Source: Rhinopithecimicrobium faecis (lineage in GTDB: Bacteria > Bacteroidota > Bacteroidia > Sphingobacteriales > Sphingobacteriaceae). Taken from it: 64,000 bases of DNA. This document shows, piece by piece, positions 17,885 through 25,913 of this stretch. Both the position numbers and the translations under genes were made by a program. A model generated the notes under the pieces. That model did no database searches. It was not told the DNA's origin and saw only the letters and a list, made by a program, of their open reading frames with translations. Positions within the stretch are counted from its first letter, which is position 1. Every line of letters starts with the position of its first letter. Where the stretch lies: positions 124,001 through 188,000 of the forward strand of contig JAGKSB010000001.1 of assembly GCA_017942165.1 (NCBI GenBank), given 5' to 3'.

Positions 17885-17890
17885 AAAAAA

Positions 17891-20257
17891 TTGCGATTTA
17901 AAAACGAAATAGCGCTTATTATGGTTGGCTGTGCTGCCTTTAAAACAGGCTTCACACAGCAAGCGAGGTCCTGGAATGCCACCGTATTAAATGAGCAATT
18001 ACAGCCCATTGCGGGAGCCAGCCTACTGCTCCAACCAGATGCATGGGCCGCAAGCTCCAATAAGGATGGGCTACTAAGTTTTAAAAAAATCTATCCCGGG
18101 CGCTACCACTATCAGTTAAGCTCCCTGGGCTTTCAAACAGATACGGGAACCGTTGATATTACTGAAAATCAAGCTACAAATCATAAATTCTTATTAAGGA
18201 AAATAAATCAGCAGCTAGCAGAAGTGCAAACTTTGGGTTTTAAGGAAGTGAAGACGAATTTAATACAGGCTCAGCACGCTGCCATGCCAGTGACAGTTAT
18301 TGATAAGCGTACGATTGAATTAATGGGCTCCCGCCGTTTGGATGAGGTACTAAAAGAACAAACTGGCGTAGCCATTGTTAATAATATCGCTGGAGGATCC
18401 CGTTCTGTAGGTGTACAGATGCAAGGATTCTCCAGTGAGTATATCATGATCTTAGTCGATGGACAACCCCTATTGGGACGTAATTCAGGAAGCTTAGATC
18501 TTTCCAGAATTGCTGTTTCTACAATTGAGCGTATCGAGCTTATCAAAGGAGCTTCCTCCTGTCTCTATGGTGCTGATGCCCTAGGTGGTGCCATTAATAT
18601 TATCACAAAACAGGGGAAAGTAAGTCCGCAAGTGCAGGCTAAGTTCGCCGCTGGAAGCTACGCGATTATCGACGCTACCCTGGAAGCGGAAACGCCCTTT
18701 GCAAAGGAAAAAGGAACGCTTTCTTTATCTAGTAATTACTATCACTCGGGGGGCTATAATAACAATAGCCAATTTATCACACAAGGGACGACGGTTCCCC
18801 CCTTTGATAACGTCGCTTTGCAAGGCAAGATAACTTATAAATTCAATCCCCAAAATAAGGTGCAGCTTGGTGGAAGATGGAATAATAGGAATTCACTGAT
18901 GCGTAAAACATTTTCCAATAGCTACCATACTACGGATAAACTCAATGAATTAGATTATGCCCTATATGCCAATTATAATCATAGATTTAATGCCCATTGG
19001 CAAGCGGTCACCAATTACCAGTTTAGCAACTTTGATGCTGACTCCAGAATTGTAATTGCTGACAACGAAGCGACGGCTAGCCAACAACGCTTTGTACAAC
19101 GTAACCACCGCTTAGAACAGCAGTTTTCCTACGACCGTGGGGAAACCATAAACGCCACTTTTGGGCTAGGCCTAAATAAGGAGTCGATGGATCAAATTGG
19201 GGAATTTTCGGCGCAAAATCTAGGGTCTTATTTCGCCTATCTACAAGCGAATAAGACGCTCGGAAAGAATACTACCCTCCTTGGGGGATTACGTTATGAC
19301 TACACGGAAAATTATGGGGGGAAAATAAATCCAAGCTTAGGAATTAATCAGCGTATATCAGAAAAATTCCTTGTCAAAGCAGGCTTCGGAACTGGTTTTA
19401 AAACACCGGACTTCAAAACCCGCTATCATGTATTCTATAATCCCTCAGCCAATTATTATGTAATAGGTACGGAAGTACTCAAGGGAACATTAGACAAAAT
19501 GCAAGCTGAAGGGGAGATTTCTGAAATCCGCAGCTACCTGGTAAATCAGTTGGATAAACAGCTGAAAGCCGAGCGCTCGACATCCCTGAATATTGGTTTT
19601 GAATGGTCCCCAAAGGCCACAATACAAATTTCAGGTAGCCTATTTAGACATCAAATTAAAGACCAGATTAATGCAATTCAAGTGGCTACAGCAAGTAACC
19701 GTAGCATTATATACTCCTACCAAAATCTTCCCAAAGCGATTAATAAAGGCTTTGAGTTGTCCGCTTTTTGGCAGCCCCTAAAAGCGCTAACTGTGCAGCT
19801 AGGCTATCAATACCTCATCGCTAAGGACCTCTCCGTAGAAGATAGTATCCGTACTGGAAACTGGCCCTATAACCAAGTTTTTGACCTAGCATCGGGAGAG
19901 TCTTTTACAAGTAAAGTGAGTGATTACTGGGGACTGGAAAATAGATCGCGCCATCAGCTAAATATCGGCCTTGTCTACCAGTATCAACCCTGGGATCTCA
20001 CCGTAAATATGCGCGCTAACTTCAGGGGGAAATACCCTTTTGGAGATCGGAATGGCAATCAGTTTATCGACCGCTATGATACTTTTGTCGCCGACTATTG
20101 GCTGGTGAATGCCAGCGTAGAAAAGCGCTTTAAGCGGCTCCCATTGACGGTTCAACTCACAGCAGACAATGTATTTAATTATCACAATTATTTAATTCCT
20201 GGACAGATAGGACGTGTCCTGCTAGCGGGAATATCATATAGATTCATAAAAAAATAA
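17891..20257 (+). CDS. hmuR: TonB-dependent heme receptor
   Basis: 788 aa. Begins at TTG 17891; no in-frame ATG lies upstream, and the first internal ATG (codon 11) would destroy the already short signal-like segment (ALIMVGCAAFKTGFTQQA). A carboxypeptidase-regulatory domain (~25-100) precedes a plug with VAIVNNIAGGSRSVGVQMQG and SSCLYGADALGGAINIITKQG. The barrel contains FGTGFKTPDFKTRY followed by FYNPSANYY, the region equivalent to the FRAP/NPNL motif area of heme receptors. It is 2 bp from hmuY and divergent from hmuTUV, so heme is the likely substrate. Confidence 0.85.
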   Translation: MRFKNEIALIMVGCAAFKTGFTQQARSWNATVLNEQLQPIAGASLLLQPDAWAASSNKDGLLSFKKIYPGRYHYQLSSLGFQTDTGTVDITENQATNHKFLLRKINQQLAEVQTLGFKEVKTNLIQAQHAAMPVTVIDKRTIELMGSRRLDEVLKEQTGVAIVNNIAGGSRSVGVQMQGFSSEYIMILVDGQPLLGRNSGSLDLSRIAVSTIERIELIKGASSCLYGADALGGAINIITKQGKVSPQVQAKFAAGSYAIIDATLEAETPFAKEKGTLSLSSNYYHSGGYNNNSQFITQGTTVPPFDNVALQGKITYKFNPQNKVQLGGRWNNRNSLMRKTFSNSYHTTDKLNELDYALYANYNHRFNAHWQAVTNYQFSNFDADSRIVIADNEATASQQRFVQRNHRLEQQFSYDRGETINATFGLGLNKESMDQIGEFSAQNLGSYFAYLQANKTLGKNTTLLGGLRYDYTENYGGKINPSLGINQRISEKFLVKAGFGTGFKTPDFKTRYHVFYNPSANYYVIGTEVLKGTLDKMQAEGEISEIRSYLVNQLDKQLKAERSTSLNIGFEWSPKATIQISGSLFRHQIKDQINAIQVATASNRSIIYSYQNLPKAINKGFELSAFWQPLKALTVQLGYQYLIAKDLSVEDSIRTGNWPYNQVFDLASGESFTSKVSDYWGLENRSRHQLNIGLVYQYQPWDLTVNMRANFRGKYPFGDRNGNQFIDRYDTFVADYWLVNASVEKRFKRLPLTVQLTADNVFNYHNYLIPGQIGRVLLAGISYRFIKK

Positions 20258-20259
20258 CC

Positions 20260-20964
20260 ATGCACAAAAATCAACTCTTAGCAGGCTTATACCTTATAAT
20301 AGGCTTAGTTATGGCTTCCTGTTCGAAAGAACAAAATGATCCAACGAAAAATTTACAAGATGGAAATTCAATTGTAATTTCTGACTTAGCTGGAGATATA
20401 AATGCTTCTTTAGGAACAGGCGTCAACGGCAAGGAAAAGTCCCCCTTTAAGACCTTTCTATTTCGCTTTTCTGATCAGAAGCAACAATGGCTTAATAATG
20501 CGCAAGACTCGGCGAATTACTTACCTACGGAAAACTGGGATCTAGCATTTACAGGGGAATATAATAGTACGCTCTATACGAACAACAGCCTTCTGAAAGA
20601 CAATCCTGCCTACCAAGGTAAGGGTACGCATCAGATTGTGCTCCTCAATGAAGCCTACGACAAGGTGCTTGTAGCGCCTTCGGATGCGACCTTTAATGCG
20701 AGTACCATCAATAGTTTTGGCATGGCAGCCAATGTAAATTCTGCCGGCTGGTTCAGCTATAATATGAGCAGCCATCTTGTCAGCGTACTTCCCAATAAAA
20801 CGTATGTGCTAAAACTAAGTAATGGGCAGTTTGCAAAACTACAAATGATCAATGTCTATAAAGGAAATCCGCAAGCTATCACAGATTTAAACTGGCCTCA
20901 GCCCTATTTCACCTTTAAGTATTTCGTGCAGAAAGATGGCAGTAGAAACTTAAAAACCAATTAA
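20260..20964 (+). CDS. hmuY: HmuY-family heme-binding lipoprotein
   Basis: 234 aa. Lipoprotein signal with the lipobox MASC (Cys ~21). The HmuY fold is recognisable from NWDLAFTGEYNSTLYTNNS, GWFSYNMSSHLVSVLPNKTYVLKLSNGQFAKLQMINVY (quoted as GWFSYNMSSHLVSVLPNKTY) and the closing TFKYFVQKDGSRNL. HmuY proteins are surface lipoproteins that capture heme, for example from host hemoproteins, and pass it to HmuR. It follows hmuR by 2 bp and precedes a second family member by 2 bp. Which residues bind iron cannot be decided by eye. Confidence 0.85.
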   Translation: MHKNQLLAGLYLIIGLVMASCSKEQNDPTKNLQDGNSIVISDLAGDINASLGTGVNGKEKSPFKTFLFRFSDQKQQWLNNAQDSANYLPTENWDLAFTGEYNSTLYTNNSLLKDNPAYQGKGTHQIVLLNEAYDKVLVAPSDATFNASTINSFGMAANVNSAGWFSYNMSSHLVSVLPNKTYVLKLSNGQFAKLQMINVYKGNPQAITDLNWPQPYFTFKYFVQKDGSRNLKTN

Positions 20965-20966
20965 TC

Positions 20967-21683
20967 ATGAAAAAAATAACCTTCTATACAGCAAGCTTAT
21001 GCATCCTATTTTTTCTCGCAAACTGCAGTAAGTCTGCCCCTGTAAAGCCAAATCCGGAGCCAGAAAATACTACCTACTACCGCGTAATACGTGTGAGCAA
21101 CTTAACTTCTGAGGGCATCCTAAATTCGAGCACCAATAACGAAGGTATATTTTTCAGCCTACGTGAGAATAAGCAAATAAACCCCAAAGAGGCTAAGACG
21201 ACTTCCTGGGACATTGCTTTTAGCTCACTTTACAACAGCTTTATTTCTGGAAATAATGGGAGCAATAGCGATAATTTCGGCAGTGGCAACTCGGCAGTAG
21301 GAGGCGTTCTTCTATTGGATAAGACATTCGATGAGGTGGTAAATGTTCCTACGGGAGAGTTCCAAACTATAAAAAATGTCTACGGCACAGATGAAAGTGG
21401 TGATTTCGGGGAAGGCCTAGGTTGGTATCTATACGATTCTTCAGGATCCATAAAAGGAAATGGCGCAGCAGATAAAAAACACCTTGCCTACCCCTTAAAA
21501 AATAGAACAGTAATTATAAAAACGGCGAATGGAGATATCGCCAAACTACGTATCCTCTCCGTCTATAAAGATCAGCTCCAAGAAAGCCAGTGGAATGCGG
21601 ATTCACAGAAGACTTATCTAACCTTTGATTATGTACTTGTACCTAAAGGTACCCCTACATTTGAAATAAAAAACTACTTATAA
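20967..21683 (+). CDS. Second HmuY-family lipoprotein
   Basis: 238 aa. Signal peptide with lipobox LANC (Cys ~21) and a Pro-rich linker. It shares the HmuY layout with its upstream neighbour: TTSWDIAFSSLYNSFISGNNG, a VLLLDKTFDEVVNVP block, GWYLYDSSG, RTVIIKTANGDIAKLRILSVYKD and a C-terminal YLTFDYVLVPKG strand. The heme-pocket regions differ, so it may have another ligand preference or partner. Encoded in the hmuR operon between hmuY and heme oxygenase 2. Confidence 0.78.
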   Translation: MKKITFYTASLCILFFLANCSKSAPVKPNPEPENTTYYRVIRVSNLTSEGILNSSTNNEGIFFSLRENKQINPKEAKTTSWDIAFSSLYNSFISGNNGSNSDNFGSGNSAVGGVLLLDKTFDEVVNVPTGEFQTIKNVYGTDESGDFGEGLGWYLYDSSGSIKGNGAADKKHLAYPLKNRTVIIKTANGDIAKLRILSVYKDQLQESQWNADSQKTYLTFDYVLVPKGTPTFEIKNYL

Positions 21684-21694
21684 AACGATTAATT

Positions 21695-22258
21695 ATGCTT
21701 AGCGAACAAATTAAAAATGCAACAAAATCAGGTCACCAAGAACTTGAGAAGACGGTGATCTTAAAGCTTAAAGCAATACGCTCTAAACAGGATTATGCGG
21801 AAGTACTCAAATACTTCTACGCCTACTTCACCCTGCTAGAAAAAAAATTAAACCCCTTTATTCCTGCGGCATTAACGCCCTATTACAGCCTCCGGAGAGA
21901 TGCCTCTTATATTGAGCGCGATATTATTGAATTAGGAGCAAGTTTAGAAAACCTGCCCAGCTCCTACAGCCCCGAAATTACAACGGTTCATCAAGCTATC
22001 GGTGCCCTCTATGTATTAGAAGGATCCATTATGGGAGGTCCCTATATCGTGAAAATGCTTCAACAATATGGCATGGACCAAGGGTTCAACTTCTTCCAAG
22101 GATATGGTGATGCATCCCAAGGTAAATGGCAGGAATTTACCTCCCTAATTAATACGGAGATTACAAACCCTAAAGCTATTGAAGAGGCTATTGAAGCTGC
22201 TAAGGATACCTTTAACCAATTTTCCAAGACTTTTAAAAATGAACTTTTAACCGCTTAA
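21695..22258 (+). CDS. hemO: Biliverdin-producing heme oxygenase (copy 2)
   Basis: 187 aa, clearly paralogous to the protein at 13245-13814: same start (MLSEQIKNATKSGHQELEK, His14), same core (YVLEGSIMGGPYIVKMLQQYG) and the same closing pattern. It lies inside the hmuR-hmuY operon, 11 bp after the second HmuY-like gene and 10 bp before a third lipoprotein, so heme degradation is made together with heme uptake. It has no separate Fur-like box, unlike copy 1. Confidence 0.88.
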   Translation: MLSEQIKNATKSGHQELEKTVILKLKAIRSKQDYAEVLKYFYAYFTLLEKKLNPFIPAALTPYYSLRRDASYIERDIIELGASLENLPSSYSPEITTVHQAIGALYVLEGSIMGGPYIVKMLQQYGMDQGFNFFQGYGDASQGKWQEFTSLINTEITNPKAIEEAIEAAKDTFNQFSKTFKNELLTA

Positions 22259-22268
22259 TCTTTATACA

Positions 22269-22847
22269 ATGAAAAAAATAGTAAACTTCAGAATGTTAGC
22301 CCTAATGGCATTAGTATTCTCAGCAACTTCCACATTCAGTGCATGCTCGGATAAAAAAGACCCTGTTACCCCTATTGAAACGGTGGTAGTCAGCAAAGAA
22401 ATTTCTGGTACAGCTTCCGTGAGCGCTGCAGCCTACTTAAACCTTAAAAATAATGTTGCAGGCGCGGCCGAGAAAGATGCACAACTATCCTTATCAGGGA
22501 TGTACGGTTCTACTTTAGCAGCAACAGCAGACTATAAGCTCGGTTATTTTGACTCGGAGACCCTCAACTTTGCAAACTTAAAACTCTCGGAAGTAAAAGC
22601 GCAAAAGCTCAATCCTGTGGAAAAACTGAGCATAGAAACCTCCCCATCAAATGCCGCTTCAGCATGGTTACTCTATAATATGACGACACATGCTGTATCG
22701 GCCAAGCCAAATCGCTTTATCGTACTTACAAAGGGTAGCTCCCTAACGGCTGATGCCACAGAGGTCTATATCATCAAATTAAAGACCGTGGATGTTAAGA
22801 GCCCTGCAGCAACGTATACCTTTGAATCCAAGTTTATTGCAAAATAA
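22269..22847 (+). CDS. Divergent HmuY-like lipoprotein
   Basis: 192 aa. Signal peptide with a Cys in TFSACSDKKDP, then a Pro/Thr linker. It is shorter than the other two HmuY proteins and low in aromatic residues in its N-terminal half, but the C-terminal half (AWLLYNMTTHAVSAKPNRFIV, VYIIKLKTVDV, AATYTFESKF) follows the HmuY layout GWFSYNMSSHLVSVLPNKTY...KL..V. Membership is therefore inferred, not certain. It is the last gene of the hmuR operon and is followed by a terminator. Confidence 0.55.
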   Translation: MKKIVNFRMLALMALVFSATSTFSACSDKKDPVTPIETVVVSKEISGTASVSAAAYLNLKNNVAGAAEKDAQLSLSGMYGSTLAATADYKLGYFDSETLNFANLKLSEVKAQKLNPVEKLSIETSPSNAASAWLLYNMTTHAVSAKPNRFIVLTKGSSLTADATEVYIIKLKTVDVKSPAATYTFESKFIAK

Positions 22848-22869
22848 ATTATTACAATCCATATTATAA

Positions 22870-22914
22870 AAAGAGAGTTTAAAACCTATAGCAGGTATTA
22901 AACTCTTTATTTTG
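22870..22914 (+). terminator. Terminator of the hmuR operon
   Basis: A long imperfect stem (about 22870-22887 with 22893-22910), loop ATAGC, followed by TTTATTTTG. It begins 22 bp after the last lipoprotein stop. Confidence 0.75.
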
Positions 22915-22965
22915 TAAAAATTACTCTACTTTATAGATAGACTTTATATATTTACATAATAATAC

Positions 22966-22998
22966 CCTATTAATTATATGATTACATCCTATTAATTA
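22966..22998. repeat. Direct 11-bp repeats upstream of a TonB receptor
   Basis: CCTATTAATTA occurs at 22966-22976 and 22988-22998, spaced 22 bp start to start (two helical turns). It ends 17 bp before the receptor ATG at 23016. The spacing suits a regulator binding one face of the DNA, but the region is AT-rich, so chance is possible. Confidence 0.5.
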
Positions 22999-23015
22999 AA
23001 AAAATCACTTAAAAT

Positions 23016-25820
23016 ATGAAGCATTATTACAAGCTATTAAACCCCAAAACACTGTTAAGTGCCCTATTTATTCTCCTTGGAACAAGCCTAAGCTATGCAC
23101 AATCACTGCTAAAGGGTACCATTCGTGCGAATGGGGAGGTAAGATCTCATGTATCCATTAAAGAAACTATTTCCAATCAGACGACACAAACAGATGAACA
23201 GGGAAATTATAAGTTTCAGCTAACAGGAAATAAAGCCCTATTAGAAATTTCCCATATCGGCTTTAAAGGTCAATCCTTGGCCATCGATCTGATTGCGCAG
23301 CAGGACAAGACCGTAGATATAGAATTAGCCGCTCAGTCGTTAGAAGAAGTGGTCGTAATTGGCTCGCGTGCTGAGGCGCGCTCCAACCTACAAACGACAG
23401 CGCCCGTAGATATCATAGATATCAGAGCGCTGACAAAAGATGTAGGCCAGGTTTCTATCAACCAAATTTTAAACTATGTGGCGCCATCCTTCAATTCAAA
23501 TACACAGGTTATATCCGACGGTACCGATCATATCGATCCAGCTTCCCTGCGTGGCTTAGGCCCCGATCAGGTGCTTGTACTCGTAAATGGGAAACGTAGA
23601 CATACCACTTCGGTTGTAAATATCAATGGAACATTCGGAAAAGGCTCTGTCGGCACAGATTTAAATGCTATCCCTACGGCTGCCATCAAGAAAATAGAGA
23701 TTTTACGTGATGGCGCAGCTGCACAATATGGGTCCGATGCCATTGCGGGTGTAATAAACATCGTATTAGAAGACAATGTCGAGGAGTTTCGCGCTTCAGC
23801 AACCTATGGAGGTTTTGCTTCCAAGAATGCGGAAAATAGCTATGATGGGGAATCCCTTCAGGCGAATGCTAACTTTGGCCTCCCGATCGGAAAAAATGGT
23901 GGATTTATAAATCTCTCAGGATCCTATGATAGGAGAAAACCTACCAATAGACAAAAGGAATTTACAGGTACCATATTCTCAGACTATAATAACCCTGCAG
24001 ATTACCCAAACCCTACAGGTGTAGATATTACCAATGCAGAGCTTGAGCGACGTGGCTTAAGCCGTGGAGATTTTGTTTCACGTATAGGTCAGGCAGAAAC
24101 TAAAGGTGGATCCTTATTCTATAACGCCAAAATTCCGCTGACCGAAAAGGCTGAATTTTACTCTTTTGGGGGGTTGAACTACCGCAGTGGGGAGTCTGCA
24201 GCCTTCCGTCGTCAGCCAGCACAGCTGACACAAAATATAGCGAGCATCTACCCATTAGGGTATCTACCGATTATAGGTACGGAAAATCAAGATCAGTCCT
24301 TGGCAGCAGGTATCCGTGGGACTTTTCAAGAATGGGATGTAGATTTCTCTAACAGCTATGGGCGCAATAAAATAGATTTTCAAACGCGCAATTCCCTGAA
24401 TGCATCACTCCTTGCAGCGTCCCCAACGACATTTGATGATGGCGGATACCGATTCACACAAAATACCACAAACTTAGATTTAAACCGTCATTTTAATGAT
24501 GCCCTAGCAGGTATTAATGTCGCTTTTGGGGTTGAACACCGCTTTGAAAACTATCAAATTGTTGCGGGTGAGGAAGCCTCCTATCTCGACTATGGAAAAG
24601 CGATTCAAATTGGCGTAGATGCCAATAACAACCCAATTACCATACCCTCAGCAACGGGGAATATTCAGACTTTATTTGCTGAAAATGGATCCCCTTATGC
24701 TTCCGGAGCACAAGCCTTTGGAGGCTTCAGACCCGACAATGCGGTCAATGAAAATCGCTCTTCAGTGGGTGCATATACAGATGTAGAACTGAATTTTACG
24801 GATAAATGGCTGCTTACTGGAGCCTTACGTTTTGAAAACTATTCTGACTTCGGCTCTACCTTAAACTGGAAAGTATCCTCCCGTTATATCATTGATGATA
24901 TATTCACGGTTCGTGCTGCAGCCTCCACAGGATTTAGAGCACCGTCCTTACATCAGCGTTATTTTAATGCCACCTCTTCCCTTTTTATTGATGGAGAGAT
25001 TATTAACTCTGGAACATTTACCAATGACAGCAGACCGGCACAGCTCTTAGGAATTCCTGCGTTAAAACAGGAATCTTCACGCTCCTACTCCGCAGGTGTG
25101 ACGGCAAACTTTGGAAAAGTAAAAATTACGGCCGATGGCTATTATATCCGTATTGATGATCGCATTATCTACACCGGAAACTTCTCCGGTTCCAATGCCG
25201 CAAACGCTTCCCCACAAGATAAAGAAATCTATAATCTCCTAAACCAAGCGAATGCCTCTTCAGCACGTTTCTTTGCCAATGCCATTGACACAGAAACGAA
25301 AGGAATAGATGTCGTTATTACCTATAATGAGAAAATAGGGCGCGGTAATTTACGTACCGACTTATCGGGAACCTTTGTAAAGACGAATATCCTTGGAGCC
25401 GTGAAAGCTTCTCCTGCATTAGCGGGTAAGGAAAACACCTATTTTGATCGTGCAAGCCGTATCTACTTGGAATCTGCAGTGCCTCGCACAAAGGTTAATC
25501 TCAGCTTTAACTATAGCATAGACCGCTTTAATGTCTTTCTAAGAAATGTCTATTTTGGCGCTGTCGATGGGGCTACGAATGTAGAAGCAGATTACCAAAC
25601 TTTCAGCGGCAAAGTTATCACCGACTTATCCCTATCCTATGGCATCCTTAAAAATCTTCGTTTCACCTTAGGTGCAAATAACTTATTAGATATCTATCCC
25701 GCAGAAACACGTGCGGGATCGAGCTTACGTGGCGCAGGATATTTTCCGTACTCACGTACAGGACAACAATTTGGCTTTAATGGGCGCTATGTATTTACCA
25801 GACTTGCATTGACCCTATAA
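23016..25820 (+). CDS. TonB-dependent receptor, unknown substrate
   Basis: 934 aa. Signal peptide (LLSALFILLGTSLSYAQ), a carboxypeptidase-regulatory domain (~30-105), a TonB-box-like EEVVVIGSRAEARS, and a plug with SLRGLGPDQVLVLVNGKRRH and ILRDGAAAQYGSDAIAGVINIVL. A long barrel follows, ending RYVFTRLALTL. The plug pattern is that of the large 'GPDQVLVLVNGKRRH' receptor group found across Gram-negatives, whose substrates are mostly unknown. It lies 168 bp after the hmuR operon behind its own upstream repeats, so it is probably separately controlled. It is followed by gamma-glutamyltransferase. Confidence 0.85.
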   Translation: MKHYYKLLNPKTLLSALFILLGTSLSYAQSLLKGTIRANGEVRSHVSIKETISNQTTQTDEQGNYKFQLTGNKALLEISHIGFKGQSLAIDLIAQQDKTVDIELAAQSLEEVVVIGSRAEARSNLQTTAPVDIIDIRALTKDVGQVSINQILNYVAPSFNSNTQVISDGTDHIDPASLRGLGPDQVLVLVNGKRRHTTSVVNINGTFGKGSVGTDLNAIPTAAIKKIEILRDGAAAQYGSDAIAGVINIVLEDNVEEFRASATYGGFASKNAENSYDGESLQANANFGLPIGKNGGFINLSGSYDRRKPTNRQKEFTGTIFSDYNNPADYPNPTGVDITNAELERRGLSRGDFVSRIGQAETKGGSLFYNAKIPLTEKAEFYSFGGLNYRSGESAAFRRQPAQLTQNIASIYPLGYLPIIGTENQDQSLAAGIRGTFQEWDVDFSNSYGRNKIDFQTRNSLNASLLAASPTTFDDGGYRFTQNTTNLDLNRHFNDALAGINVAFGVEHRFENYQIVAGEEASYLDYGKAIQIGVDANNNPITIPSATGNIQTLFAENGSPYASGAQAFGGFRPDNAVNENRSSVGAYTDVELNFTDKWLLTGALRFENYSDFGSTLNWKVSSRYIIDDIFTVRAAASTGFRAPSLHQRYFNATSSLFIDGEIINSGTFTNDSRPAQLLGIPALKQESSRSYSAGVTANFGKVKITADGYYIRIDDRIIYTGNFSGSNAANASPQDKEIYNLLNQANASSARFFANAIDTETKGIDVVITYNEKIGRGNLRTDLSGTFVKTNILGAVKASPALAGKENTYFDRASRIYLESAVPRTKVNLSFNYSIDRFNVFLRNVYFGAVDGATNVEADYQTFSGKVITDLSLSYGILKNLRFTLGANNLLDIYPAETRAGSSLRGAGYFPYSRTGQQFGFNGRYVFTRLALTL

Positions 25821-25841
25821 GGCAGTCTGCGAACGTTAATA

Positions 25842-25869
25842 AAGGACATCCAAGCCGTTGGATGTCCTT
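25842..25869 (+). terminator. Hairpin after the TonB receptor
   Basis: A perfect 12-bp GC-containing stem (25842-25853 with 25858-25869) and a GCCG loop. Only CATTATTTCC follows, so termination may be incomplete. Confidence 0.6.
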
Positions 25870-25913
25870 CATTATTTCCTATCTTTAGCCAACTAAACTA
25901 TTAAATTGCTACT

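Larger units (their letters stand above)
17579..17890. other. Divergent hmuT-hmuR regulatory region (312 bp)
   Basis: AT-rich intergenic DNA between two divergent heme-uptake operons. It holds two Fur-like palindromes, one next to each gene (17614-17632 and 17866-17884). No cobalamin riboswitch or other structured leader was seen, which argues against a B12 system. The central ~230 bp may hold sites for the AraC regulator, but no pattern stood out. Confidence 0.6.

Noticed and set aside
17579..17890. Possible cobalamin (B12) transport locus instead of heme
   Set aside because: FecCD permease, ATPase and binding protein also fit BtuFCD, but there is no B12 riboswitch, and HmuY-type lipoproteins plus two heme oxygenases are adjacent.
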